Made by a program: the position numbers and the translations under genes
From: Selaginella moellendorffii
Taxonomy: Eukaryota > Streptophyta > Lycopodiopsida > Selaginellales > Selaginellaceae
Assembly (NCBI RefSeq): GCF_000143415.4
Contig: NW_003314275.1
Coordinates: 257,577-321,576, forward strand
Reading direction: 5' to 3'
Length of the DNA: 64,000 bases
The notes under the pieces: generated by a model
Told to the model about the DNA's origin: nothing
Seen by the model: only the letters and a program-made list of their open reading frames with translations
The model's database searches: none
In this document: piece after piece, positions 21,743-32,807 of the stretch
Layout: every line of letters begins with the position of its first letter
How positions within the stretch are numbered: the first letter of the stretch is position 1

Positions 21743-24353
21743 ATGCAGCCAGCGACACTGGTGGCTCTCGCCGCCACCGTCGTCAACATGCTCCAAGGAT
21801 GGGACACTGGAGCCATTGGAGGTAGCAAGAAAAAAAAACTTCTTTGTGATCTATGTGATCTATGTGATCTAACCATGACCGGTTGGTACTTCTTTTCCTC
21901 TCTCGCAGGAGCTCTCTTGTATTTCAAGCCCGAGCTCCATTTGAGCGCTACCATGGAAGGCCTGGTGGTGGCCGCCAGCCTCGCGGGAGCATGGTGTAGC
22001 ACACTTTGTGCTGGAGCAGCAGCCGATAGATATGGCAGGCAGAAAATTCTCTTCATCTCCTCCATCATCTTCGTGACGAGCTCGTGTATCATGGCCTGGA
22101 CTCCAAACATCTACGTGCTCCTCCTGGCCAGGCTGCTGCTCGGTGCCGGGGTCGGACTGATCACCACCATCGCTCCCATGTACATTGCGGAGATTGCTCC
22201 CACCGAGAACCGTGGCCAGCTTCTCACGTTCCCGCAGCTCATGGGATCAACCGGCCAGTTCCTTTGCTACGTTCTCGTCTTCCTCATGTCGCTAAGTCAC
22301 CACCCGATGTGGAGATACATGCTGGGAATGCTCTTTGTCCCGGCTATGGTGAATTTCACTCTCGCGCTCTTCTACATACCCGAGTCTCCGAGATGGCTCG
22401 TGAGTAAAGGGCGGATGGTGGAAGCTAAGAAAGTGCTACAGAGGCTGCGGAACACGAAAGACGTCACAGGTAGAAGATATCGGTGTTGTTTTGTGATGGT
22501 TGATTGATTTGTTTCTTGTCTTGCTGTCAGCCGAGCTTGCGCTTCTAGTAGAAGGTTTGAACATCGGTGAGACAACGCTGGAAGAATGGCAACTCAAGCC
22601 GGTGGAGCTCGGGGGGTCCACAGCGTCGTTGAAGCTTGGGAGCTTCCGGGGTAACTCCAAGATGATGCAGGAAGGGAACGTTTCGTGGATAGCTACGTCT
22701 GCAACCGGGGGTGGTGGTGGATTCCTCTCGCGGCGAGCGAGCATGGTTTCGTCGCTCAGGGATCCGGTGGTGACGCTGTTTGGAAGCATGCACAACAGCA
22801 CGCACGACCACCTCCCTGTTGTTCCGGCGGTCTTTGGAACGTTTCGGAGCACTCACGACCACCTCCCCGAGCCACAGACCGAGCTCATGCACGACAACTG
22901 GGACCAAGACGAGGGACCGAAGACACCACAGGGGAATGGCTACCAGTCGGACGATGGAATGGTCGGAAACCTGGACGAGAACCTGAGCACGCCGCTCTTG
23001 AACCCAGCCAGGAGCGGGAAGTTTGATGCGTCGCCGTGGTCCATCGCAGGAACTCCTCGTGATCAGAGGCCGAGCCAGGGGAGTTTCGCGGACCACCACT
23101 ATCACGACAACACGAGCAGGCAAAACATAAACTTCCCGAGAGGCAGCAAGGACGCGAACGAGTCAAGCATGTATGGAAGGCAGAGTGCGTACAGCATAGC
23201 CGCGAGCGTCCCGGAATCCATAGCTAGTGTAGGCATTGGCGGGGGGTGGCAACTTGCATGGCAGTGGACGGGAACCGAAGGCCAGGAAAACAATCCAGAC
23301 GATCACGGACAGTTCAAGAGGGTGTTTTTGCTCCAACACCAAGCCGATCAACACCAACAGCAGCAGCATCCGCAGGGATTTTCGTCGATATCTTTGCCTC
23401 ACGGAGAGGAAATAGAAGCTATCCAAGCGGCAGCACTGGTCACGCAGGCATCGCAATACTCGAAACACATGGAGGACGAGCATCCGGTCGGTCCAGCAAT
23501 GGTCCATCCCGCCGAGACCGCCGTCCAAGGCGTTGCATGGTCCGACTTGCTCGAGATTGGCGTCCGGAGAGCTCTCACTGTCGGCATTCTCTTGCAAGTC
23601 CTACAACAGGTACGTAAGAACTCTTTGTTTCGATCCATCGCTGACGAGCGGGTTTCCTTTTCTTCCATTTCCAGTTCAGTGGCATCAACGCGGTTCAGGC
23701 TTTCGTACCACAGATCTTGTCACAGTCTGGTGCCTCGGCGTTACTTACCAGCCTCGGCCTCGGCACAAATTCGGCCTCCATTCTCGCCAGCACTTTCAGC
23801 TCGCTCTTGACGCTACCTTGTATCATCTTCGCGATGAAGATCATGGATCGAGCAGGACGCAGGTAGCATAAAGCTATTACATGCTTTGTTCTAGCTGATA
23901 CGAACTCTCTTTCTCTTGTACAGGCAATTGTTACTGGTGACTCTGCCAATTCTTTTCGTGGCTCTCATCACCATCGCCACCTCCAACTTGCTGCTGTCGC
24001 AAGGCGTCGTCCAGGCCGCGGGATCCTTCGGTGGCGTGCTCATCTACATCTGCACATTCGTGATGGGCTTCGGAGCCATCCCAAACATTATCTGCTCCGA
24101 GATCTTCCCGACCCGAGTCCGCGGCGTTTGCATCGGGTTGTGCCAGACGGCGTTTTGGACGTGCAACATCCTCATCACTAACTTGTTCCCCACGCTGCTC
24201 CAGGCCATCGGCGTGGGCGGTATCTTCGGCCTCTTCTCGCTCGTGGTGCTTTGCTCCTGGGTTTTTGTCTACCTTAAAGTCCCAGAGACCAAAGGCATGC
24301 CTCTCGAAGTTATATCCGAGTTCTTCGCCATGGCTTCCGTCAAGCAAGCTTAG
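21743..24353 (+). CDS. tonoplast monosaccharide transporter (TMT/TST)
   Basis: Exons 21743-21821, 21909-22469, 22531-23609, 23675-23862 and 23924-24353 give 778 residues. The first six membrane helices (residues 1-210) carry the sugar porter marks GWDTGAIGG, DRYGRQ and PESPRWL. A long hydrophilic loop of about 330 residues (roughly 235-565) separates them from the second six helices, where GVCIGL and PETKG occur. This very long central loop is diagnostic for the vacuolar TMT group, which loads glucose, fructose or sucrose into the vacuole in exchange for protons. The MQPATLVALAATVVNML start is typical. The 3' end was copied downstream in a local tandem duplication. The fourth and fifth exons hold the C-terminal helices. 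Confidence 0.95.
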
Positions 24354-24890
24354 TTTCAGAATTCTGAAAAATTAAAGTACTGGATTTCTTATTTCTCCAT
24401 CCTCTCTTGCCTTTGAAATGAGAACGCAAAGCTCCTGTTTTATCAGCTCGAGGTATGGTTATGGCGATAAGTGTCCTTGCAGCCTACTCTAGTTCAAACA
24501 CACACTAGGAACACTAAGCACTCATGTGTGCTGCAGTAGAGAGGATGATTCCAGATTTCTTCACCCGAAACCCAAGAGAAATCTCATAAAAGCTTTTGAA
24601 AGGCTAAGGGAATTATATCCGAGTTCTTCGCCATGGCTTCCGTCAAGCAAGCTTAGTTTCAGAATGAAAATCAAAGTATCCGGCTTTCTTATCGCTCCAT
24701 CCTCTTGCCTTTGAAAATGCGAAAGCAAAGCTCCTATTTTATCAGTTCAAGGTATGGCTATGGCGATAAGTGGCCTGCATTTTCGAGCAGTGGCAGTGGC
24801 AGCACACTCTAGTTCAAACACTAGCAACACTTGCAACTCGAGAAGCACTCGTGTTTGCTGCAGTAGAGAGGATGATTCCAGATTTCTTCG
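24310..24890 (+). repeat. ~300-bp tandem duplication spanning the TMT/FKBP junction
   Basis: Sequence from 24310 (end of the TMT coding exon) to about 24572 recurs at 24613 to about 24885 with an offset of about 303 bp. The second copy starts with the TMT codons for SEFFAMASVKQA and ends within FKBP exon 1. The first copy carries a broken FKBP start (ATG near 24453, then an early TAG). It arose by duplication across the gene junction, leaving TMT tail debris before FKBP and FKBP head debris after TMT. Confidence 0.88.
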
Positions 24891-25652
24891 AAGAGAAGCA
24901 GCAGCAAGGGTGGTGCTTGCTACCATTTTCTGCAATTCAGCACCCTCGTTTTTGAGTTCTTGGGCTGTAGCTGCGGAGGAGGAGCCAAAGCTGACGGTTT
25001 TGGATTCAGGGCTTGGATTCTGTGACACAAGAGTTGGAGTGGGAAATCCTGGTGTCAATGGCAGCTATGTCAAGGTTGGTGTTCTTCTTCGTTCTTTCTT
25101 TCATTTTCTTGAGTAGTGAGCGCAGGTTCACTACACAGGCAAGCGTGAGGATGGAACTCAGTTTGAGAGCAGCTACACATTCAACAGGCCGCTTGAATTC
25201 AGACTTGGAGTTGGAGAGGTTCGATTCTACTGCTCCTTCCTTTTGAGAAAACTTCCTTTCTAGCTTTGACAACTTCAGGTGATTGATGGATGGGATCGAG
25301 GAATTCTTGGAGGAAATGGCATACCTCCCATGCAACCAGGTGGAACACTCTCTCTCGAGTTTTTCCTGAGATCGTACGTTTCCCTGTGACTTGTTTAGGT
25401 GGTAGGAGATTGTTGCAGATTCCAGCGAGCATGGCGTTCGGCGAGGAAGGCGTGGGGTGCAAGAAAGGAAAGCCGCTCCTGACGCTGCTGAAGAGCTACT
25501 TCAACCCCGGCAAGAGCTCCAATCCACCAGCAAAGCCCACTGCCCCAAGTTGCTTCATCGCTCCAAACGCAACTCTGTTTTTCGATGTGGAGCTGCTCGA
25601 GGCCTTCGAGCTCCCCAAGAGCAGCAAGGACGTGAAGAAGAAAAGGCGCTAA
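24754..25652 (+). CDS. FKBP-type peptidyl-prolyl isomerase, chloroplast lumen type
   Basis: Exons 24754-25074, 25126-25218, 25279-25339 and 25399-25652 encode 242 residues. The N-terminal ~70 residues are Ser/Arg-rich like a chloroplast transit peptide, followed by a hydrophobic stretch and AVAAEEE, a thylakoid-lumen cleavage-like site. The FKBP domain (about 85-225) shows VHYTG, VIDGWDRGI and MAFGEEG. The usual GYG of the active site region and one aromatic pocket residue differ, and an insertion rich in Lys/Pro/Ser (~180-210) interrupts the last strands, so catalytic strength is uncertain. The C-terminus is basic (KKKRR). Lumenal FKBPs help assemble photosynthetic complexes. The stop lies only 53 bp from the convergent ClpF stop. 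Confidence 0.9.
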
Positions 25653-25705
25653 AAACGAAAAGGTCTTGCTTTTCTTCTTCGTATTCTTGCCGAGCACGAG
25701 GCAGG

Positions 25706-27118
25706 CTACGCGTCATTTGTTTGCTCGTGCCTTGCCACATCGTACTTTTGCCGGAGCTGCTTTGTTGGAATGTAGTCACCAGCGGAATCCATTCCAAAGA
25801 ACAGGAAATAGATGTATGGATGATCCAAAGCTTCCTGAGAACCATATGTGAAAAAAAACATATAAAAAAGGAGTTTTTCTTACCAAGTCGGGTTCAGCAG
25901 GAGCTTCCAAGCTGTCCTCCGCAACTGCATCAAGTTTTACTTGTCAAACTTTAGAAAAAACAAAAACAGGAACCACACCATATGCTGCTTCCTGCTGAGG
26001 TTCGCTCTCAACATCGACAAGCACCTGTTGATCCGACATTCATAAGCTCATTTACTCGAGGCCTTGGAGGAGTGAAGTAGATTAACCTGGTAAAAGGGCT
26101 GGTTCTTGCGCTGATCGTAGACTCGGGCCCTGTCGCACCATTTCTCCGACTCACAGCACACTGGATCCATTCCGCAAATAACTCCTCTATAACCTGTGCT
26201 TAACGATCTCTCTCAGCCAAAACCAGAAAAAATCAACAAAGACTCACCAAACAGCTTGTGCCGGACCTTCTGGCCAAGACGAAATGCGTACTTCACATTC
26301 TGGTAAGCCAGAGCTCTTACGGATGCTGCTAGCGATTCTGACTGAACATGGAAGAATAGAAACGAAAACAAACAACTGAATCCATCTCAAATACCTCGAG
26401 TTTGGAGATCTTATCTTTCAGCTGCCTGGCACCTTCGTAGTCCTCTCTCTCTATGGAAGCGGCAAGCTCGCTCCTGCACGTCCCAAACAAGTTAGCAAAG
26501 AGCCTCCTTTACGACACTAAGTTATATCACCTGAAACGAAGCAGCGCGATCTCTTTGTCTTGAGCTTCGTTCTTGGCTGAAACCGCGCCGGCTTTCTTCT
26601 CGCGTAGTTTGGAAACCTCTTTCTCGACCTGTGAATCTAGTAGCTTTTTACCATCTAGAGCTTCCACGTAACAAACGGAGAACATCACCTGGCTGATCTT
26701 CTCACGAATGGCTTGAGCGGCATCATAGTGGTCTTGATTCAAGGCACGCTGCGAACAAGAGAAAGAACCAACCAAGAATCCACCGCTTTGAAAACTTTCC
26801 AAGTGTTTGATTTTTGTTTACCTGGAGTCGCGTCGCCAAGTCGAGCTGGAACAAGAAATAGAGGAGCTCCTCGTTCACGCTCTCGCTATACTCGTCTTTG
26901 GGCGATAGGCTTGTCGATGAGGATGAGCTACTGGCAGAGCTCTTGTCGTCTCCTCCTCGTGGTTGAGCGGCAGCAACCACGAATTTTGGGGACGAAAATC
27001 TCACCGAAGCCCTCGTAAAAAGAATGCTGGGCGCCGCAAACAGCTGCTTGGGGATTGGCAATCGCGACGAGGAGAGGACGCCACCGTTTGGAGGAAGCGC
27101 GCAATTCGCTCGAGCCAT
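25706..27118 (-). CDS. CLPF: ClpF-like chloroplast Clp protease adaptor (UVR + YccV domains)
   Basis: Nine exons read leftward: 27118-26822, 26748-26689, 26628-26531, 26473-26395, 26341-26248, 26193-26087, 26024-25979, 25924-25884 and 25834-25706, giving 316 residues. An N-terminal chloroplast transit-like region (1-60) is followed by an LNQDHYDAAQAIREKI segment and then a UVR motif (IEREDYEGARQLKDKI). The C-terminal YccV/HspQ-like domain contains FRLGQKVRHKLFGYRGVI, WCDRARVYDQ, PFYQVLVD and HPYIYFLFFGMD. This domain pair defines Arabidopsis ClpF, which works with ClpS1 to deliver substrates such as glutamyl-tRNA reductase to the stromal Clp protease. All splice phases agree. It shares a 449-bp divergent promoter with the heat stress factor. 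Confidence 0.92.
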
Positions 27119-27567
27119 GAGATTGCCGGAATCAATCCATGCCTCGAGCATACTCCTTCAATCAGAGACCCAGCAGCTGGAAATTCGATCGAAAACCGGC
27201 CGAAGCTTACCTCGCCTCCAAGAACCCTAGTCAGCAATGGAGAGGAGAATATGCCCGTGAGATCCCACACCCATTTAATCAACGCCACGATTTTGACCAG
27301 AATTTGAAAATACGCATATTCTGGGAATCGTCGACGGCACGCAAAGTCTTTTAAACCGCGTTAAGGACACCTGTGCATTTAGACCCAAAAAAAGAGGGCT
27401 TTCATTCTTTTCTTTGATTTGTGGCTATGGCGGCGAGCGACCAGGTTAGAGCAAACTGTGGGCAGTCGCGGGATCGCCATTGCGTCGATTTTGATCTCCT
27501 CCCTATAGGCTAGAGCGTAATTGTTGGTAGCTAGAGAAGAATCACAATCGCCCACGGCCCAGAATCC
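27119..27567. promoter_or_regulatory. shared promoter of ClpF (-) and HSF (+)
   Basis: Region between divergent start codons. On the HSF side it includes a leader with an upstream ORF (27427-27513, 28 codons starting MAASDQVRANCG). I see no perfect heat shock element. Confidence 0.55.
27427..27513 (+). promoter_or_regulatory. upstream ORF in HSF leader
   Basis: ATG followed by 28 sense codons and TAG, ending 54 bases before the HSF ATG. It would reduce or gate HSF translation if the transcript begins upstream of it. Confidence 0.4.
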
Positions 27568-29125
27568 ATGGTAGAGGTGGTCTACGTCCACAATGCTCAA
27601 GCGCTATCACCGACGGGATCTGATAACAAGCGGCGTGCCATGAATTCGCCCTCGTCCTCCAGCTCCATGATCCTGCCGAGCCAGCAGCAGAATGGCCAGC
27701 AATTGCAACCGGACGCCGCCCTCTCCAGCGCTGCTCCTCCCCCATTCCTCACCAAAACGTATGATATGATCGACGATCCGGACTCGGATGCCATCGTCTC
27801 GTGGACGGGCAAAGGCAACAGCTTCGTGGTGTGGAACCCGCTGGATTTCTCGCGGGATTTGCTGCCCAAGTACTTCAAGCACAACAACTTCTCCAGCTTC
27901 GTCCGGCAGCTCAACACCTATGTGAGTTCTCTCTCCTCTCCCCTGCGCAATTCTTCCATTTTTCCAGCTTTGATTTGATCTGACTTTACCAGCGCACTGT
28001 GCTCTACAGGGATTTCGCAAGGTGGATCCCGACCGCTGCGAGTTCGCCAACGAAGGATTTCGTCGAGGTGAGAGGCATCTCCTCAAGAACATCCACAGGA
28101 AGAAGCCGACGAGCCAAGGCCACTCGCAACACCAGCCGGGGCAATCCACCGAGGTTGGAAAGCTGGGACTGGAAGGCGAAGTTGACAGGCTCAACCGCGA
28201 CAAGAATGTGCTCATGCTGGAGCTAGTCCGATTGAGGCAGCAGCAGCAGCAAACCGAGCGGGAGCTCCAGGTGATGGGACAAAGGCTCCACGGAACCGAG
28301 CAAAGGCAGCAACACATGATCTCCTTCATGGCCAAGGCGATCCAAAACCCCGGATTCCTCTCCAGCCTCGTCCACCAACACGCCAGCGTCGAAGGTGGCA
28401 GCGGCGGCGGCGCGTATCTACCAGGCAAACGGAGAAAGTTGGAGCTGTGCGATCACGACCGGGACGACGTCGAGCTCGATGGACAGCTCGTGCGCTACGA
28501 TCCCTCCAACGAATCCACTCGCGCCCGGCTGGTCGAGTTCTTCAGCAAGCCCGACCTGGCGTCCAAGCTCGAGGTCGTCCCGCTCGAGGTCCTGGTCCGC
28601 GAGCTTCTTCCCGAGGACGAGGAGACGGAGAGGCAGACGCGAGCAACGCTGACGGAGATGCAGGCATTGCCAATCTCTCTCGAGGAGCGGCTGTCCATGG
28701 GAGCTACAGTGGTGACGGACGTGAGCGATCGATCTCCGATCGACGTTCCAGCAACACCGCCGCTGGATCTGTCCTTGGAAGCCAAGGATCTTGACAATGG
28801 CATGGCCGCTACGTCACTCGACGTCGAGGGTGGCGGGGGTGGTGGTGGTGGCGCCGATCGGGATCATGCGACGAGCTCGCTAGCAACCAGCGGGAGCTCC
28901 GACAATGTTGGAGGGACGAGCGCGTTCAAGCTGCTGGGAGAGGTGAATGCCAGCGTCGACAGTGGTGCCGTGGGTGTTGGCATGAACAATGGCTTCTGGG
29001 AACAGTTTCTCGGCCCCGCCGCGAGCAGCGCTCCTCCCCGGCACGAGACGAGGAGTAGCTCCGGGATTCCGTGGTGGGCGACCGGCGCCAAGATCCACGA
29101 CAAGCCCGACCAACACGACTTGTAA
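27568..29125 (+). CDS. class A heat stress transcription factor
   Basis: Exons 27568-27921 and 28010-29125 encode 489 residues. The DNA-binding domain (about 57-152) has [48 protein letters not shown]. The single intron sits between NTY and GFRK, the conserved HSF position. The oligomerisation region (HR-A/B, ~165-235) is a Leu/Gln-rich coiled coil with the class A length and FMAKAIQNP after it. A nuclear signal GKRRKLEL (~265) and a C-terminal AHA-like activator [10 protein letters not shown] support class A, probably A1-like. It would bind nGAAn repeats in heat-induced genes. The tail contains a polyglycine run. A later ATG (MNSPSS, 27640) is an alternative start. Confidence 0.95.
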
Positions 29126-29845
29126 AAACGAAAGGTTTGTTCAAACATAAGTTTGATCGATCGCTCACAACATCATCGCTTTCCACACCACAGATGTTCT
29201 TTATTTGTTTCAAGGAGTGGGACTACTAGCACTGAGCGGCTCATGGATCTCGCAAGTTTGTCCCACAATTCCTGGACAGGTACCCGTAGCTATCGCGAAA
29301 ACGCTAACAAAATCTACTCTTGCTTGATTCCTCAGGAGGAAGGCATGGATGCGATCAGCAATGAGATCACGGTGGTGTACAGTGAGCGAGAAGTAGAAGA
29401 TACCACCACATTTTGTACTCGACTTGTATAGACATCTCTCGATCAATCGATTGAGTTGAGTGAAATCTTTGCAGCTATAGATCTCATGGTGGTGTGACAA
29501 AAAAAAAAAAAAGGAATTATCCCACACAGAGATAAAACGCAACCGTGGGTCAAAAAGCTCTAGAAGCGTGAGGGAGTTGGTTGTTTCGCCTCGCTTTTTT
29601 TTCTCCTTGTAGCTTTTTGTTTTGCCCACCCAACACCAACTAACAACAAAAACAGCCTTTGACTTTCAAGCTTGTTTAATGGTGGTTGGTTGGTTGTTTG
29701 TTTACACCTTCCAGTCAACCGACTCTATTCCGCCCAGTCAAACACTCCCGTGCGATCGCGATTTTTCCATGGGCGATAACTTCGTTTTATTCCAATTTGT
29801 AAAATTCCAGTCCTAGAGAAGAGGAGCGGAGGAATCTTGCTGTGA
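29126..29845. other. convergent 3' regions of HSF and H1
   Basis: No gene seen. Holds the presumed 3' UTRs of HSF (plus) and the linker histone (minus), a poly(A) run at about 29499-29512 and AC/GTT-rich stretches. Confidence 0.5.
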
Positions 29846-30547
29846 TCAGTAGCGTCCGCGCTTGCGAATATTCCTGTGCCTCTTTGCCGCCGGCTTCTTC
29901 TTCGCGGCTTTGTTGCGCTTTCGCCCCAGCGCTGGTCGCGACTTTGACCTTGACTTTGACCGTGACATCGCCCTCGCCCTCGACCTGGACCGACTGCTCC
30001 TCTTTGTTTTCCTCGTCTTGGGTTTCTTCTTGTTTGATTTTTTCACTGGTGAGATCTTTCTAGTCGATTGTGATCGTCGCGGTCTCTTTGTGTTTCTGGG
30101 CTTCTTCTGGCCGCAAGATCTTGTCCTCTTCTTCTGGCTTGATGGCGCTCTGGTTCTTGCCCGGCGACGTCTAGATGGCTGCGGCTCCTCGGTCTGCTTG
30201 ACGAGGGATGCTTGGGGATTCTTCTTGAACCAGGGCGTGCATCGGAACTTGGACTGGTCCTTGACGATCCGGCCGGAGCGGACGAGCTTGCGGAGCTGGA
30301 GCGTGAGCATCTTGCGGAAGTTGTCGGGGAGCTGGCCCTTGTGCTTGCTCTGGATCGCCTTGGCAATGTTCAGCGCACTCGCCCCCTTGCGCTGCTTGGT
30401 AGAGACGATGGCGTCGCGGATCATGACCGCGTACTTTGGGTGCTGGGAATTGGGCGAATTGCTCAGGTTGAGCGTGGCTGAAGACGATGCCCCCTTTTTC
30501 CCCATCTGATCGTCTCGAAGCCGCTGCTGCTGCTGGAGTGCCTCCAT
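29846..30547 (-). CDS. linker histone H1-like protein with Arg/Ser/Lys-rich tail
   Basis: Intronless, 233 residues from the ATG at 30547 (MEALQQQQ). The winged-helix GH1/H15 domain (about 35-115) shows PKYAVMIRDAIVSTKQRKGASALNIAKAIQSKH and LRKLVRSGRIVKDQSKFR. The remaining half is extremely basic: it mixes Arg and Lys with Ser, including SRSRSRARAMSRSKSR and RKRNKAAKKKPAAKR. Canonical plant H1 tails are Lys/Ala/Pro-rich and low in Arg, so this tail is unusual and recalls H1-derived protamine-like proteins of organisms with swimming sperm. The nuclear, DNA-compacting role follows from the family; a sperm role is my inference. It shares a divergent promoter with the SUMO protease gene. Confidence 0.85.
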   Translation of the reverse strand: MEALQQQQRLRDDQMGKKGASSSATLNLSNSPNSQHPKYAVMIRDAIVSTKQRKGASALNIAKAIQSKHKGQLPDNFRKMLTLQLRKLVRSGRIVKDQSKFRCTPWFKKNPQASLVKQTEEPQPSRRRRARTRAPSSQKKRTRSCGQKKPRNTKRPRRSQSTRKISPVKKSNKKKPKTRKTKRSSRSRSRARAMSRSKSRSKSRPALGRKRNKAAKKKPAAKRHRNIRKRGRY

Positions 30548-30922
30548 TGGAGTGAAATGGGCGCGAATCCAAGAGAAAATGGAGCCCAACAAAGGCTCGA
30601 ACAAGATAGCAAGAGCAGCCAGAATGGATTCAACAGGTGCTTTCTTGCGCCAGTTACCCAGATTTGAAATTCAAAATGGCCCCCCGCGCCCGCAAATCTC
30701 GCGCGCAAGGAATATGCGCCGATGCGTTTCACCCTTGCTGGATTCGAACCTGGCCGTTTTCAAATCAAGCTAGGGTTCTGGGTACCGGGCATTTTCGTTC
30801 GTCCCGGCGGTGGCGCTGGCGCTGGCGATGGCGATGGCGATCGCGGTGGAGAGAAATGGAGGAGCCGCCGTCGCCCTGTGAGTGATTCATGCTGCTTGGA
30901 AGTAGGGCAGCTCGGGATCGAG
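30548..30922. promoter_or_regulatory. shared promoter of H1 (-) and ULP1 (+)
   Basis: 375 bp between divergent start codons. Contains repeated GGCGATGGCGATG/GGCGCTGGCG units near 30805-30840. No TATA box seen. Confidence 0.5.
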
Positions 30923-32650
30923 ATGGAATACCGCAGGCGCAGCCTCAGCATGCACGGCCTGCGTCCTTCCAGGTCGCTCTTCAAGCGAAATTGCGACATG
31001 GCGACGCTGGAGAGATTGGACAAGCGCATGATTAAGCTCATCACGGTGGATGTTGTGAGGGATATTGTGAGCCAGCGAATGGGACTGAAAGCCATTGACG
31101 ATGATTGGCGAAACGATCATGTGGTGAAGCGAAACTATACGGTTCGATCGACACCCAAGAACCGGGAGGTGGAGGACTACGCCAGGAGAGTCGCGGCTGG
31201 GACGCCCGCGAGTAAGGCAAGCAGTAATCTTCAGAAGGGTCCTACGACGTTTTCCATGGGCTGTGGTGCTAGTACTAGTGATGGAGTTGGTTCTAGTAGT
31301 TCGTCCCAGATTCCAAAATGGCTGGAGATTTACAATGGCACGAAGTCAAGTCCAGCAGAACAAATTGATCGGGAGGCGACACTCACGGCGAACAAGCTCA
31401 AAGAACTTCACGTCACAAAAGGGAAGTTGTGGGAGGAGTCAGACAAGAAGAAGCGTCAACTTCTCAAGAAACAGCAGAAGCCCGACGTGGTAAGCTTGAT
31501 TGGTCTTCTAGTTTTATATTCTAGCGATTTCATATCGGGGTGATTGCAGAGTGATGCCTTCACGAGGCTGTCGGATGAAGAAGAGAGGGCAGTCGAAAGT
31601 GCGCTTTACAGTAAAAGCAGGTGCGAGTCACGTTAGTTTTTCTATTTCTTAAATGCATTAATCTCTCTGTGCATCAGGCAAAAGGTCCTCGTGATGCATG
31701 AGCAATCAAATATTGAAATCACTGGAGCTGTCATGGAGTGTTTGCGCCCTGGCACCTGGCTCAATGACGAGGTAATGTTGCTACTTTTTAGTTTTCTTCA
31801 GCACTGTTTACAAGTTGCTTTAATAACAGGTGATCAATTTGTACATGGAATTGCTGAAGGAGAGGGAGATTCGAGAGCCCAAAAAATTTTTGCGGTGTCA
31901 TTTCTTCAATACTTTCTTCTACAACAAAGTAAGCCTGTCTTGGAAAAGAAAGAAACTTACATTTGGTTTACTCGTTAAGCTCTTCAAAGACAAGGACAAA
32001 TATGACTATAAGGCAGTTAGACGTTGGACAACACAGAAGAAACTAGGATACAGCCTACTTGATTGCGATAAGGTGTGGCTTTTATTCCCTTTATTTATGT
32101 GTTTGCTTATTTGCCTCTTGCAGATTTTTGTTCCCATTCACAAAGATATTCACTGGTGCCTGGCCATTATCAACATTCGGGACCAGAAGTTTGAGTATCT
32201 CGATTCTCTCAGTGGGATTGACGAAGATGTGTTGGAGGTGTTGGTAAGTACCCATGCCCGTCTTTCACGTTCTAAAGCGTTTCTTTATAGAGCAATTACA
32301 TTGCGGATGAAGCGAAAGATAAGCTTGGAAAATCTATAGATGTCAGTGGGTGGGGGAAAGAGTATCCGGAGGACATACCCGGTCAGGAAAACGGGTATGC
32401 AAGCTTCACCACTCTCAAATCGTTTCTCTCAAATCGTTTGTTTATGTTTCTGCTCCTGCAGGTGTGATTGCGGCATGTTCATGATCAAGTATGCGGACTT
32501 CTACAGTCGTGGGAGCTCTCTCCCTTTCACGCAGGTACTTTCGATATGGATTTTGATTGTCCTTGTGTATAAACTGGATACAAACAGGGGGACATGGAAT
32601 ACTTTAGAAGGAGAACGGTCTGGGAAATACTCCGTCTCAAGGCAACTTGA
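30923..32650 (+). CDS. ULP1-type SUMO protease (C48 cysteine peptidase)
   Basis: Exons 30923-31489, 31550-31620, 31678-31771, 31830-31928, 31980-32072, 32124-32243, 32291-32394, 32462-32534 and 32588-32650 give 427 residues. The first ~190 residues are a basic, low-complexity regulatory region. The peptidase domain (about 215-425) carries GTWLNDEVINLYMELL, FFNTFFYNK, the catalytic His in DIHWCLAII, Asp in EYLDSL, the oxyanion Gln in GQENG and the nucleophile in CDCGMF. Such enzymes (ESD4/ULP1a class) mature SUMO and strip it from nuclear proteins. All phases are consistent and the last exon ends FRRRTVWEILRLKAT. An ATG at 30722 is in frame but the start at 30923 fits better. Confidence 0.94.
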
Positions 32651-32807
32651 GCTTTACAAGTAAACCCTGATCTTTTCTGCTCTCTTTCCTGGTCTGATAC
32701 TATACTATCCCAGCAGTTCATTCGAGCGAGAGCAATAAACCAGAAATGACATTTTTTTGATCCGTCGTTTGTACATGCCAAGAAGTTGGCAGGCGGCTGG
32801 TTAAGAA
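32651..32807. other. convergent 3' ends of ULP1 and OFP
   Basis: Only 157 bp separate the two stop codons, so the 3' UTRs probably overlap. Confidence 0.5.

Noticed and set aside
22545-23123. 192-codon antisense frame within the sugar transporter
   Set aside because: Shadow of the GC-rich central-loop exon.
27330-27420. Heat shock element upstream of HSF
   Set aside because: TTCTGGGAA and nearby TTC runs do not give properly spaced nGAAn units.
27607-28428. 273-codon antisense frame across HSF
   Set aside because: Shadow of the HSF coding exons; it also crosses the HSF intron.
29862-30509. 215-codon frame antisense to the linker histone
   Set aside because: Mirror of the highly biased Arg/Lys/Ser tail.
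30725-30790. tRNA-like B box (GGTTCGAATCC on the minus strand)
   Set aside because: The T stem pairs at only three of five positions and no matching acceptor stem or A box lies at the right distance.
30722-30922. Upstream in-frame ATG extending the ULP1 protein by 67 residues
   Set aside because: The extension is Gly/Asp-rich from a GGCGATGGCG repeat and lies in the shared promoter; the ATG at 30923 starts typical protein sequence.
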